Shown here: piece after piece, positions 47,001 through 55,189 of the stretch
Position numbering within the stretch: the stretch's first letter is position 1
Layout of the letters: the number at the start of each line of letters is the position of its first letter
Source of the DNA: SAR324 cluster bacterium
Lineage (GTDB): Bacteria; SAR324; NAC60-12
Assembly (NCBI GenBank): GCA_015231825.1
Contig: JADGAV010000003.1
Location: 117,524 to 181,523 of the forward strand
DNA: 64,000 bases
Direction: 5' to 3'
Notes under the pieces: model-generated
What the model was told of the DNA's origin: nothing
What the model saw: the letters and a program-made list of their open reading frames with translations, nothing else
The model's database searches: none
Position numbers and translations under genes: made by a program

Positions 47001-47346
47001 GTGATACTCCTTCTTTTCCATCATTTTGAAACCTGAGTCCCAATCGGGATCAGAACCGGGTTCAAAAGAGCTGGCAACGTGTATGCCCCGGCAGGATTAG
47101 AGTTTTCCATTCAATATTAAAAATTCTAAATTCTATCACAAAAACCAAAAATCAAATCCTGAAATTGAAATTCTAAAATCTTCTGGCACAGTCGGATTCA
47201 ACGCTCAAATATACACATTTACGGAGGGATTAGAAGCATTTTTTTGTTCTAACTCCGGTTTCTCAAGCAGATATTTTTTGATTATTTATTTTTCATTAAT
47301 TCAAGAAAAAAACATTATTTCTTACAAAATACAAATATTTTTTAAT

Positions 47347-47360
47347 AAATTTCGATATTT
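47347..47360. promoter_or_regulatory. Candidate GntR operator, site 1
   Basis: AAATTTCGATATTT is a near-palindrome centred on TCGA, with symmetry broken at only two positions. Its 13-base core AATTTCGATATTT recurs at 54690-54702 upstream of the TRAP operon promoter. The site lies between the divergent matB and GntR genes, 34 bases upstream of the predicted GntR -35. This fits a binding site of the GntR regulator encoded next to it; binding has not been shown. Confidence 0.45.
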
Positions 47361-47393
47361 ACTTTATCTTTTTTCTCTAAAAAGCTAGAGTTC

Positions 47394-47422
47394 TTGGCAT
47401 CCTTGATTAAAGCTATTTTATT
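47394..47422 (+). promoter_or_regulatory. Candidate promoter of the GntR gene
   Basis: TTGGCA (47394-47399), 17 bases, TTTATT (47417-47422). It would place the start near 47429 and give a ~45-base leader before the ATG at 47475. The -35 is good, the -10 is moderate. Confidence 0.35.
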
Positions 47423-47474
47423 CAGTATCAAAACAAACATCCGTCAACTTGCCTCTTCTACTCAGAAAAGCTAA

Positions 47475-48203
47475 ATGGTGAAAAACAATTCTGGTCCTAA
47501 ATCCCTTCAAGAAAGCGTTTCCGGAACCTTAGCGTCATCGGTCTATGAATTGCTTCGTGATGACATAATGAGCGGAAATTTACGCCCTGGAGAAAAATTG
47601 AGATCAGAGTTTTTGAGAGATCGCTACAATGTAGGGAACAGCCCTGTTCGAGAAGCTCTCAATCGCCTCTCTTCTGATGGTTTGGTGATTAGGGAGGATC
47701 AAAAAGGATTTCGTGTTTCCAGTGTCAGTAAAGGCGATCTGATGGAATTGCTCAAAACCCGCTGCTGGTTGGAGGAAATTGCATTACGGGAATCCATTGC
47801 CCATGGAGAAGCAGCATGGGAAGAACGATTGGTGCTTGCCTTTCACCGACTATCCCGGGTCAAAAGGGTCACTCCCGGAGACACTTCAAAGACAACAAAT
47901 CCAGATTGGGAACAGTTGCACCGCGACTTTCACATGTGTCTGATTTCCAACTGTGGTTCAAAAATTCTGCAGAGTTATTGTGAACAGTTGAATGATCAGG
48001 CAGATCGTTATCGCAAATTGGCCCTCGTTTCCAGCTTTCCCAATCGCAATGAGTTGGAAGAGCATCGTGCGATCAAGGAGGCAACAATCGAAGGCGATTC
48101 TGAGGAGGCGGTTAAATTATTGTGTTCCCATTATCAGAAAACCGTAGAAATTATTTTGGAAGCGGGAACCGGTATTATTTTAGAAGATTCATCAACTCAG
48201 TAA
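47475..48203 (+). CDS. matR: GntR/FCD-family transcriptional regulator (MatR-like)
   Basis: 242 residues. A winged HTH of the FadR type (~20-85; 'LRPGEKLRSEFLRDRYNVGNSPVREALNRL') is followed by an all-helical FCD ligand-binding domain (~95-230). The FCD metal-binding residues are recognisable in 'LHRDFHMCLI', 'EEHRAIKEA' and 'LCSHYQKT'. FCD regulators bind small organic acids and usually act as local repressors. Position between a MatB-like synthetase (divergent) and malonyl-CoA decarboxylase (convergent, the 3' ends overlap by 12 bases) supports a MatR role. The candidate operator recurs before the TRAP genes. Confidence 0.85.
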   Translation: MVKNNSGPKSLQESVSGTLASSVYELLRDDIMSGNLRPGEKLRSEFLRDRYNVGNSPVREALNRLSSDGLVIREDQKGFRVSSVSKGDLMELLKTRCWLEEIALRESIAHGEAAWEERLVLAFHRLSRVKRVTPGDTSKTTNPDWEQLHRDFHMCLISNCGSKILQSYCEQLNDQADRYRKLALVSSFPNRNELEEHRAIKEATIEGDSEEAVKLLCSHYQKTVEIILEAGTGIILEDSSTQ

Positions 48204-49496
48204 CTTTTTTATTTTCGAAGAAACTGCAATTTTTCCGTCATTGACATAGTTTTCATGATTGGCAACAATGTGGGAGGTATTATAAAGGTAGTTTACCATC
48301 AGGCCTGCTGATTGTTCCATTCCCCTCCGGGAAGTATCTCCCAACCAGTTGATCTGCTCAATTTCAGCACCGTTGCCAAGATGAAACCGGGCCACCGGGT
48401 CACGAGGACGGTGATTTTTTTTCTCATTGACCAGATATTGTGCACACAATTTTGTTAGGGTTCCCTTCAAATCTTCAAGATTACTCTCGCTATTGAACCA
48501 GAGCGGTTCCTTCAAAATTTTCAACTCGTCCTCGGTTAATTCATTTGATTTTTTCAATAGAAATACTTTTTCCAGCCAATTTCGGAACCCTGGAATGGGA
48601 GAAAGCGTCGAATAGGTTTTGATTTTGGGAAGTTCCGCGGAAATGGTGTCGACCACCTGTTTGATCAAAAAGCTGCCAAAGTGAATTCCTTTGAGCCCGC
48701 TTTGACAATTGCTGATGGAATAGAAAATTGCCGTATCGGCCGGATCTTTTTTCTGATGTTGAGGAGGCATTTCCAGCACCGGCTGAATTTCTCGAGCAAT
48801 CCCTTTAGTCAGGGCCACCTCAATAAAAATGATGGGCTCATTTGGTAAAACCGGATGAAAAAAGGCAAAACAACGACGGTCATCGGCAAGACGCCTGCGT
48901 AAATCCTCCCACCCCTTGATTTCATGAACGGCTTCATGCTGCATCAATTTTTCAAGGATTACCGCCGGAGTGTTCCAATCGATGCGCTGGAAGGTGAGGA
49001 ATCCCCGATTGAACCAGGAGGCAAGCAGATGTTCAAAATCTGCGTCTAAAAATTCCAGCTGCGGTTTGTTTTTAATTTCCTCCAGCACAAGGTTTCGCAT
49101 CGCAATGATGGTTTCTGTGCCACCGGGAACCATATTGAGCAGCCTCAAAAAGGCCTGAACTGGAGACTCAACCGCCTGTGCCAGGTTTCTCAGGGAACGA
49201 ATGTCACCATTTCTTACATAGGATTTTGCAGCAATCAGCACTGCTTCGGGGTTGGGAGAAAAATCGTTCTGCAGCATCTCAAGAAATTCCAGTTTTTCTT
49301 CTCGACGCATTGCATTGAAGGCATTGACCACTTCTCGAGCAATTGCCGTCGCAGCGGCCTCTCCCTTTTCTTCCCGCAAAGATTGACAGAGGTTTTCGAT
49401 ATTACGGAGCAAAGACCGATTGAGTGGTCCTTCTAGATAACTTCTTCCCAAATCGGCGATCGCTTCGACCAGATGACTCATTGACATTGCCGACAT
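48192..49496 (-). CDS. matA: Malonyl-CoA decarboxylase
   Basis: About 434 residues, the size of MatA/MLYCD. N-terminal helices lead to a GNAT-like C-terminal catalytic domain. Hallmarks are 'IFYSISNCQSGLKGIHFGSFLIKQVV' (catalytic Ser), 'LSPIPGFRNWL', and 'DPVARFHLGNGAEIEQINWLGD' (catalytic His). It decarboxylates malonyl-CoA to acetyl-CoA and CO2. AGGAG lies upstream of adjacent GTG/ATG codons (49499/49496). The downstream end overlaps the convergent regulator by 12 bases. Upstream on the same strand are OsmC- and YciI-like genes and the TRAP transporter, so import, activation and decarboxylation sit together. Confidence 0.92.
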   Translation of the reverse strand: MSAMSMSHLVEAIADLGRSYLEGPLNRSLLRNIENLCQSLREEKGEAAATAIAREVVNAFNAMRREEKLEFLEMLQNDFSPNPEAVLIAAKSYVRNGDIRSLRNLAQAVESPVQAFLRLLNMVPGGTETIIAMRNLVLEEIKNKPQLEFLDADFEHLLASWFNRGFLTFQRIDWNTPAVILEKLMQHEAVHEIKGWEDLRRRLADDRRCFAFFHPVLPNEPIIFIEVALTKGIAREIQPVLEMPPQHQKKDPADTAIFYSISNCQSGLKGIHFGSFLIKQVVDTISAELPKIKTYSTLSPIPGFRNWLEKVFLLKKSNELTEDELKILKEPLWFNSESNLEDLKGTLTKLCAQYLVNEKKNHRPRDPVARFHLGNGAEIEQINWLGDTSRRGMEQSAGLMVNYLYNTSHIVANHENYVNDGKIAVSSKIKKLLS

Positions 49497-49568
49497 CACG
49501 CTTTCTCCTGAAAATTCCTTTCTTCCCTCATGGCCATGATCTCCCAGGGGTTTTACAATTTTTTCATA

Positions 49569-50030
49569 TCACGGACGTTGAACACGCCACTCTTCATTGA
49601 TGATGGTTCCGGATTCTCGAATAACTTTAGAAATCGCACAAAATTTCTTCAGATCCGTTTTTATAATTTCTATTTCAGCCTCTGTCGCTTCTGTTTTCAA
49701 ATTAATTGTCAAATTGATTTCAGGAAATGGGACTGTCACTTCTTCTTCCAAAATAACCCCGCGGCGGTCAAATTTGGTCTGAGCGTCCACCGACATTTCC
49801 TTGATCTCGACCCCATGCTTTTTGGCAATTTTTTGAGTAATGACATTGGTACAGCCGATTAAGGCCACAATCATCGTTTCGGTGGGCGAAGGGGCCTGGT
49901 TGCTTCCTCCGCGTTCAGCAGGTTCGTCCACCAGGGACACCAAATCTCGGACATTGACCTTCGTCCGTGCATGAGTTTCAGCAACCCCATGCATTTTGTA
50001 AGTCACCACAGTTTTCATTTTGACTTCCAT
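49569..50030 (-). CDS. OsmC/Ohr-family protein
   Basis: 153 residues. Two conserved cysteines are in place: one in 'MIVALIGCTNV' and one in 'LKKFCAISKVI', the thiol pair of OsmC/Ohr peroxidases. 'GVEIKEMSVDAQTKFDRRG' matches the beta-strand/helix core. OsmC proteins reduce organic hydroperoxides with lipoyl or thiol partners; some act in detoxifying catabolic by-products. GAAGGAG lies 7 bases before the ATG. It lies between matA and the YciI-like gene on the same strand. Confidence 0.85.
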   Translation of the reverse strand: MEVKMKTVVTYKMHGVAETHARTKVNVRDLVSLVDEPAERGGSNQAPSPTETMIVALIGCTNVITQKIAKKHGVEIKEMSVDAQTKFDRRGVILEEEVTVPFPEINLTINLKTEATEAEIEIIKTDLKKFCAISKVIRESGTIINEEWRVQRP

Positions 50031-50146
50031 TTTATACTCCTTCAGGTTTGATTTTTCAATAGAATGGGAATGAACTCCTGTTTGAACTCTTTCAGCTCAG
50101 AAGATCTTCTCTGAAACACAATTGGAGCAGCGCTCATTCCGATCCG

Positions 50147-50539
50147 CTAAATTATTTCTCGTTTTCCATTGGAATAGGTCACTTTGAGAGTCAATGAACC
50201 TTCATTCATCATCCAGGGACGAATTCGATACTTTCTCGCACCGCTTTTGTGCATGGGATCAGAATCCGCAATTTCCCTTGCTTCTTCTAAAGAACTGGCT
50301 CGAATGATCACCATTCCCTCTCCCTCCCAGCATTCTTCATTATCGTCAGCAAAGGGACCTGCCGCAAACATAATACCCTTGGCTTCCAACTCCATTTGAA
50401 AAATTAAATGATCCTGTAAATTTTCTGTCACCGGCCCCATTCCATTAACCGGGGAAGTGAAAACAACATAAAACAACTTCGCCAACAGACCTTTTTTTTT
50501 GATGTCTGCATGCTTTTCTTTCCATGAAAAATCCGTCAC
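50147..50539 (-). CDS. YciI-family (YCII-related) protein
   Basis: 130 residues. It shows the ferredoxin-like YCII pattern: 'HLIFQMELEAKGIMFAAGPF', 'EGEGMVIIRASSLEEAREIADSDPMHKSGARKYRIRPW'. YCII proteins include enzymes that add or remove HCl and related eliminations on small acids, while most are uncharacterised. The start is GTG with TGGAG upstream. An extra ~35 N-terminal residues precede the domain. Position between the TRAP transporter and OsmC/matA suggests a catabolic accessory role. Confidence 0.8.
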   Translation of the reverse strand: MTDFSWKEKHADIKKKGLLAKLFYVVFTSPVNGMGPVTENLQDHLIFQMELEAKGIMFAAGPFADDNEECWEGEGMVIIRASSLEEAREIADSDPMHKSGARKYRIRPWMMNEGSLTLKVTYSNGKREII

Positions 50540-50621
50540 GTCCTACTCCATTGATTATTGCTTTGAAAACAGGTGTTTGAAATTGAAATCGATTTTTTTT
50601 TGGCAAAAGGAAGCAAAACAC

Positions 50622-50661
50622 CCGGTATAAAGGATTGAAAGACCGGCCAGTTCAATACCGG
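50622..50661. terminator. Stem-loop between the TRAP large-subunit and YciI genes
   Basis: CCGGTAT (50622-50628) pairs with ATACCGG (50655-50661), and inner TTGAA/TTCAA arms extend the structure. On plus, AATTTTTTG follows; on minus only GTGTTTTG. It may attenuate or process the minus-strand transcript leaving the TRAP genes. Confidence 0.35.
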
Positions 50662-50708
50662 AATTTTTTGCCATCTCACTGCCATTAGCCTGTCACCAGG
50701 CATCCGAC

Positions 50709-52040
50709 TCAAAAATAGGCAGTATTGGACAGGTACAAACTGATCTCAGGATAGACAATAACCAGGATCAGCACGATCAGCATGATCACTGCAAAGGGGA
50801 ACGATCCCGCAAAAATATCAAAAAGTGAGATGCTATCATCATCAATCGTACTTTTTACTACGAAGCAGGAAATTCCCAGCGGAGGGGTGATCAGACCTAT
50901 TTCTGCTCCAATGACAGTAACAATGCCAAACCAGACAAGATCGATTCCATAGGGTTCGAGAACCGGACTGAAAATCGGAACGGCAATCAATATGATCGAA
51001 ACTGTATCCAGGATCGTTCCTGAAAAAACCAGCAGGATCACATACATGGTCATGATGATGCCAAATTCCAGTTGCATCCCCTGCATCCAATCCGCCATAT
51101 CAGAAGGAATTGCAGTGATCCCCAACATTCGGCTATACATGGAAGCTGACATAATCAGCAGCAGTATCGTTGCCGAAATATGACCCGTTTCCACCAGAAC
51201 ATCCCAGAATCCTTTTGGGGTTAACTTTTTCCTCCAGAAGGCCAGTAACATCGCACCAAATGCGCCACTGGCCCCAGCCTCGGTGGGGGTGAAGATCCCG
51301 CCGTAGATCCCTCCCAGGACGAGAAGAATCAGCATTACGATGGGAAACATCTTACTGACACATTGCCAGACTGTGAGCTGGTATTCTTCCAGCTCAATCC
51401 CCCCCGACTGCTCAGACATTACAAGTTTCGGAAAAAAATAAGCCATCATCAGGATGAGGACAGAATAGGCCGTGGAGAGCAGAATACCGGGTAAAATCCC
51501 GGCCGTGAACATAGCTCCGACGGATTGTTCTGCAATCACTGCATAGATGATCAGCATGGCACTGGGAGGGATCAGCATGCCGAGTATTGAACTTCCGGCA
51601 ACCACCCCTACCGCAAAACGGGGGGAATATCCATGGTGTCTCATTTCCGGAACGGACAGGCGCGTAAAAACTGAAGCGGAAGCGATGGAGGATCCTGTAA
51701 TTGCCGCGAAGACAGCGTTGGCAGCTACTGTAGCAATCCCCAAACCACCCCGGATCCTGCGGAAAAGATAATTCGAGACGTCATAAATGTCCCGCCCCAT
51801 CCCAGCCAGGCTGACCAGCAATCCCATCACAACAAACAAGGGAATGGCAGCAAAAACCTCATTGGAAATACCATCCGCAGTAGCCTGGGCCAGTAAATCA
51901 ATTGGAATTTCCAGTTCTTCAGTAACAATCCAAATCCCGATGAAAGATACCAAACCCAAAGCAACCGGGACATAAAGACCGGAATAGATCAGCACGACAA
52001 TTAAAATAATCGATAAAATTCCGACTTCGGTCCCTGTCAT
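50709..52040 (-). CDS. dctM: TRAP transporter large membrane subunit (DctM family)
   Basis: 443 residues with about 12 hydrophobic segments. 'ITGSSIASASVFTRLSVPEM' and 'ILGMLIPPSAMLIIYAVIAEQS' are DctM signatures. It is the ion-driven permease of a TRAP transporter. Its partner small subunit is at 52977 and the binding protein at 53528, so the usual P-Q-M order is interrupted by a secreted hydrolase gene. In the context of matA/matB a malonate-type dicarboxylate is the likely cargo. Confidence 0.93.
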   Translation of the reverse strand: MTGTEVGILSIILIVVLIYSGLYVPVALGLVSFIGIWIVTEELEIPIDLLAQATADGISNEVFAAIPLFVVMGLLVSLAGMGRDIYDVSNYLFRRIRGGLGIATVAANAVFAAITGSSIASASVFTRLSVPEMRHHGYSPRFAVGVVAGSSILGMLIPPSAMLIIYAVIAEQSVGAMFTAGILPGILLSTAYSVLILMMAYFFPKLVMSEQSGGIELEEYQLTVWQCVSKMFPIVMLILLVLGGIYGGIFTPTEAGASGAFGAMLLAFWRKKLTPKGFWDVLVETGHISATILLLIMSASMYSRMLGITAIPSDMADWMQGMQLEFGIIMTMYVILLVFSGTILDTVSIILIAVPIFSPVLEPYGIDLVWFGIVTVIGAEIGLITPPLGISCFVVKSTIDDDSISLFDIFAGSFPFAVIMLIVLILVIVYPEISLYLSNTAYF

Positions 52041-52139
52041 TTTGAATTGTTCCTTTTGAAGATATAGTGGAAAGACTCCGCACCATTTTCAGCAATGGTG
52101 CGGAAGGAGGAATTTCCCTGGCAGGCAAAAAAGGAAAGT

Positions 52140-52967
52140 TCAGAACTTTTTGATATCTCCAGGCTGCATCACCAAAACTTTCGGAATTGGATTGAGGGCA
52201 GTCAGTATATCATCTTCTCCCAAGGCCTCGATCAATTCCTCCGGGGTTCCCTTCAAAAGTCCGAAGGTTCCATAGTGCATTGGAATCACCATGGGAACTT
52301 CAAGCAGATCACGGGCTGCGTAGGCCGCGTGGACGGGATCCATGGTGAAATGTCCTCCTATACAAAGCAGTGCCAGATCCGGCTTGTAATAGTTTCCAAT
52401 CAATTTCATATCAGAAAAGATACCGGTGTCCCCACTGTGATAAATGGTTTTTCCATTTTCCAGTTCAATGATATAACCGACCGGCTCTCCCCCGGAAAAC
52501 ACGCTTCCTTTATGAGCAATGGTAGAACTGTGCTCTGCATGCACCATTGTGATTTTAATGTCCGGCCCCAAGGGTGTCACAGTTCCACTTTTGTTCCATC
52601 TTATCAGCTTGTTACTAGGAACTATTCCCAACGAACCTACGACGCTTCCCATATCGGCATTCATGCCTATTTGGGCATCGTACATTTCGGAAAGGGCCAC
52701 CATATCGGCAGTGTGATCAAAGTGGCCATGAGTGATTAAAATGAGGTCAACTTTTCCTAGTTTCTTCAAATCTTTCAATGCTTTTGGAGTTTTGGGATTT
52801 TTTGTAATGAAAGGGTCGATCATGATGACTTTCCCGGTTTCAGTGGTCAATTTAAAGGCAGCCTGACCAAACCACTGCAGCTCAAATGCCTGAGCAGTTC
52901 CCAAAAAACAAATAAAAATAGCAGCAGCAACGATTCTGAACAATGAAATGGTAAATCGGTTTTTCAT
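52140..52967 (-). CDS. Secreted metallo-beta-lactamase-fold hydrolase (UPF0173-like)
   Basis: 275 residues. A signal peptide (about 1-27, ending AQA-F) sends it to the periplasm, unlike most UPF0173 proteins, which are cytoplasmic. The fold starts 'ELQWFGQAAFKLTT' and has the metal-binding 'ITHGHFDHTAD', 'SGDTGIFSD' and 'PMHYGTFG'. GAAGGAG precedes the ATG. It lies 9 bases after the small TRAP gene and 99 bases before the large one, so it is co-transcribed with the transporter. A role in trimming a precursor of the transported acid is an inference from position and location. Confidence 0.87.
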   Translation of the reverse strand: MKNRFTISLFRIVAAAIFICFLGTAQAFELQWFGQAAFKLTTETGKVIMIDPFITKNPKTPKALKDLKKLGKVDLILITHGHFDHTADMVALSEMYDAQIGMNADMGSVVGSLGIVPSNKLIRWNKSGTVTPLGPDIKITMVHAEHSSTIAHKGSVFSGGEPVGYIIELENGKTIYHSGDTGIFSDMKLIGNYYKPDLALLCIGGHFTMDPVHAAYAARDLLEVPMVIPMHYGTFGLLKGTPEELIEALGEDDILTALNPIPKVLVMQPGDIKKF

Positions 52968-52976
52968 GATTCTCCT

Positions 52977-53513
52977 TCAATTCATAGATTTTTGAGGTTT
53001 TACAAATAAATAGTTCCAGGTAAAAATGAGAAATTGAGTCATCGTGACTCCACAACCAATCAGGATGATTGTTTTGATAGGCCAGACCGGGGCAGTAAAA
53101 ATCCCTTCATTGCCGACATAATAATCATTTTCATACGCTTCAATCAGCAAGGGAACACTGCCGATGATAATTAAAAACATAAAAATGGCGCCTAAAAGGT
53201 CAAAAGCAGCTCCATAATACCGACCAAAAGTAGGATAACGTGCAAGAATTCGCTGAAAGAATCCATCCGAACGAGTCAAACGCCCATTGCGGGTTGCATC
53301 GCCAATCTGTAAAAAAACGATCCCCACGATTGACATTTCAATCATTTCTGGAACACCGTCAATTGGAGATGCAAAAAATCCGCGTGCGACAACATCCGAG
53401 TTAATCAAAACCATTAAGCAAAAGATCCAAAGAGTTCCGAGGGAGTTTAATCCCTTCAGCACGATGTTAAAGTATCTGATCAAAAAAAATTCTGCAGAAT
53501 CTTTTGAATCCAT
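52977..53513 (-). CDS. dctQ: TRAP transporter small membrane subunit (DctQ family)
   Basis: 178 residues with four transmembrane segments, the DctQ length. 'NSLGTLWIFCLMVLINSDVVARGFF' and 'PEMIEMSIVGIVFLQIGDATRNGRL' are typical of the family. It docks the binding protein onto the DctM-type permease. The binding-protein gene is 14 bases upstream and the hydrolase gene 9 bases downstream, on one transcript. Confidence 0.9.
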   Translation of the reverse strand: MDSKDSAEFFLIRYFNIVLKGLNSLGTLWIFCLMVLINSDVVARGFFASPIDGVPEMIEMSIVGIVFLQIGDATRNGRLTRSDGFFQRILARYPTFGRYYGAAFDLLGAIFMFLIIIGSVPLLIEAYENDYYVGNEGIFTAPVWPIKTIILIGCGVTMTQFLIFTWNYLFVKPQKSMN

Positions 53514-53527
53514 AGTCCCCTCTGGGT

Positions 53528-54607
53528 TTAATCATTTTGCCAGTTTCTCAAAATCGGCTGACCGTTTTCACGCATGGTCGTCATATAAGTGGTCAGAATT
53601 TCATGGCCGGGAATTTTTTGGGTTTCCAGTTTGTCAGCCCATTCTTTAGCAATCGGATCAATATCTTTAACCCACGCTGCTTTTTCGGATTCACTGATTT
53701 CAATCACTGTTCCTCCTTTGGCTTTAAATTCCGCCAGCTTTTTCTTTCCCAAATCAAGGGCCACCTGCGCCATATGGTCTCGGTATTCTATTGCAGATTC
53801 AGCCAAAACATCTTGAACCTCTTTCGGCAGTTTGGCCCAGCTTTTCTCATTGACCGTGACGGCTTTCGAATTGACTGCACCGATATCCACATTCAGCATA
53901 TAGGGAGCGACTTCATTGATTTTAAAAGTCATTGCAGCTTCAGGCCAGATGATGGCTCCATCAACCACTCCTTTTTGAAGTCGATCATAGTAGCCAACCA
54001 GTGATCCACCCACTGCACCAGCGCCAAGTTTCTTGATGTAGCGGAGGTTGATTCCGGCACCGGCAATTTTCAGACCCTTCAAATCAGCCAATGATTTAAC
54101 AGGTTTTTTCAAGAAAATCTGATAGCTGTCGATGACCACCAAATTGGTCAGATAGACCTGCTTGTATTTTTTCCAGGCTTGATCGTATTGAGGAAATTTA
54201 TCTTTCAAATCATCAATCGTTTTGGCCAGCAATGCTGAATCACTGGTGACAAACGGGGTGCGATAGGCGATGGCCTGGAGCGGGACTTTATCTTCATGAA
54301 AAACAGTGGTTACCACACCGATGTCTCCTGCCCTCGTCTGCAGTCCTTGTAAAACTTTTTTCGGTTTAACAATCTTACCGCCAAAAGCTTTGTTCCATTT
54401 GATTTTATAATTCCCGGTCTTTGCCAGTTTTTTGTCAATGGTCGGAATATAAAAATCGATAAATTCTCTGACCCAGGCCGATTTTTCAGGATAACCATCG
54501 ATTGCCGTGAGTTTTATTGTTTCTGTAGCAAAAACCAGGGAATACGAGGAAAAAATAAAAAAACTTACTGTTATCAAAAATTTTACTAATGATTTATTCC
54601 GCATCAT
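53528..54607 (-). CDS. dctP: TRAP transporter solute-binding protein (DctP family)
   Basis: About 359 residues. A signal peptide (ending VFA-TET) precedes a DctP-type alpha/beta domain; 'KVLQGLQTRAGDIGVV', 'LKGLKIAGAGINLRYIKKLGA' and 'DRLQKGVVDGAIIWPEAA' are characteristic. The substrate is likely a small carboxylate, but residues for malonate cannot be verified by eye. ATG 54607 (or the adjacent 54604) has GGAGG just upstream; a longer frame to 54670 lacks a signal peptide at its start. It is the first gene of the TRAP operon, with a promoter and candidate operator directly upstream. Confidence 0.9.
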   Translation of the reverse strand: MMRNKSLVKFLITVSFFIFSSYSLVFATETIKLTAIDGYPEKSAWVREFIDFYIPTIDKKLAKTGNYKIKWNKAFGGKIVKPKKVLQGLQTRAGDIGVVTTVFHEDKVPLQAIAYRTPFVTSDSALLAKTIDDLKDKFPQYDQAWKKYKQVYLTNLVVIDSYQIFLKKPVKSLADLKGLKIAGAGINLRYIKKLGAGAVGGSLVGYYDRLQKGVVDGAIIWPEAAMTFKINEVAPYMLNVDIGAVNSKAVTVNEKSWAKLPKEVQDVLAESAIEYRDHMAQVALDLGKKKLAEFKAKGGTVIEISESEKAAWVKDIDPIAKEWADKLETQKIPGHEILTTYMTTMRENGQPILRNWQND

Positions 54608-54657
54608 GAGCCCTCCGTAAGAATAGCAATGTTGAAATATTTTCTGACAAGGGCCTC

Positions 54658-54686
54658 TAAATATCCACAAAATATTTAGAAGTCAA
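54658..54686 (-). promoter_or_regulatory. Sigma70-type promoter of the TRAP operon
   Basis: Minus strand TTGACT (54686-54681), 17 bases, TATTTA (54663-54658). Start near 54651 and a ~45-base leader ending in GGAGG. The -35 differs from consensus in one base. Confidence 0.55.
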
Positions 54687-54689
54687 TAT

Positions 54690-54702
54690 AATTTCGATAT
54701 TT
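54690..54702. promoter_or_regulatory. Candidate GntR operator, site 2
   Basis: AATTTCGATATTT, identical over 13 bases to the core of the 47347-47360 near-palindrome. It ends 3 bases upstream of the TRAP -35 hexamer. The close position suits either activation or repression by the locus GntR regulator. Confidence 0.45.
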
Positions 54703-54940
54703 TATTCCGAAAAAGAAAGGGATTACTGCGGTCGTCAGGATGAGAAAGAATTTCTTTTTAGACGCTATTTTAAAAGCATTATCGATTTATTGGGGAGACA
54801 AAAAATTTCTTATTCGAAAACTGGTCCTCTTGCAAAACCAGGTTTTAATCTCATCATTGCTCCCTCGATATTTTGTTTCAAGAGGATCAAAAACATTTGA
54901 ATGGAGGAAAAAGAGAGGTGTCGAAATAGATTCAGTCCCT

Positions 54941-55189
54941 TCAACCGCCCTGAATTGCAAAGATAAAATGAACTTCTGCATCTTCCGGAATAACCTCATA
55001 GGCGGGGTGCGCAATAATTTCACCATTGATGGCAAGGGCAAAACCAGAGGCCTCGAGAGATTCGGCAATACCGGGGTATCGCCGATCAAGTTCTTTGATG
55101 AGCGCTCTCACGGTTGAGACTTCAAGTTCAATCTCATCAACTCCTCCAGTGAGATCCTGCAGAGGGGCTCCGAGGTAAATGCGAGCCAT
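54941..55189 (-). CDS. MoaD/ThiS-like ubiquitin-fold sulfur carrier
   Basis: 82 residues. Beta-grasp pattern with 'TVRALIKELDRRYPGIAESL', 'FALAINGEIIAHPAYEVIPEDAEVHFIFAIQGG' and the terminal Gly-Gly needed for adenylation and thiocarboxylation. Such carriers give sulfur to molybdopterin or thiamin. Its ATG overlaps the TGA of the Mo-subunit gene by one base (TGATG), so it is made with the hydroxylase. It may supply sulfur for the cofactor of this enzyme, but no dedicated activating enzyme is in the window. Confidence 0.8.
   Translation of the reverse strand: MARIYLGAPLQDLTGGVDEIELEVSTVRALIKELDRRYPGIAESLEASGFALAINGEIIAHPAYEVIPEDAEVHFIFAIQGG

Larger units (their letters stand above)
47001..47474. 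other. Divergent AT-rich regulatory region, matB/GntR
   Basis: 474 bases with no gene, very AT-rich between 47100 and 47450. It contains the near-palindrome at 47347-47360 and a plus-strand promoter for the GntR gene, both listed separately. For matB a weak minus-strand promoter is visible: TTGTGA (47141-47136), 16 bases, TAATAT (47119-47114), about 107 bases of leader. Imperfect ATTCTAAA repeats occur around 47120-47180. Confidence 0.5.

Noticed and set aside
52095..52739. 214-codon open frame on plus, antisense to the MBL-fold hydrolase
   Set aside because: The hydrolase frame carries a signal peptide and metal motifs; the antisense frame is compositionally a shadow.
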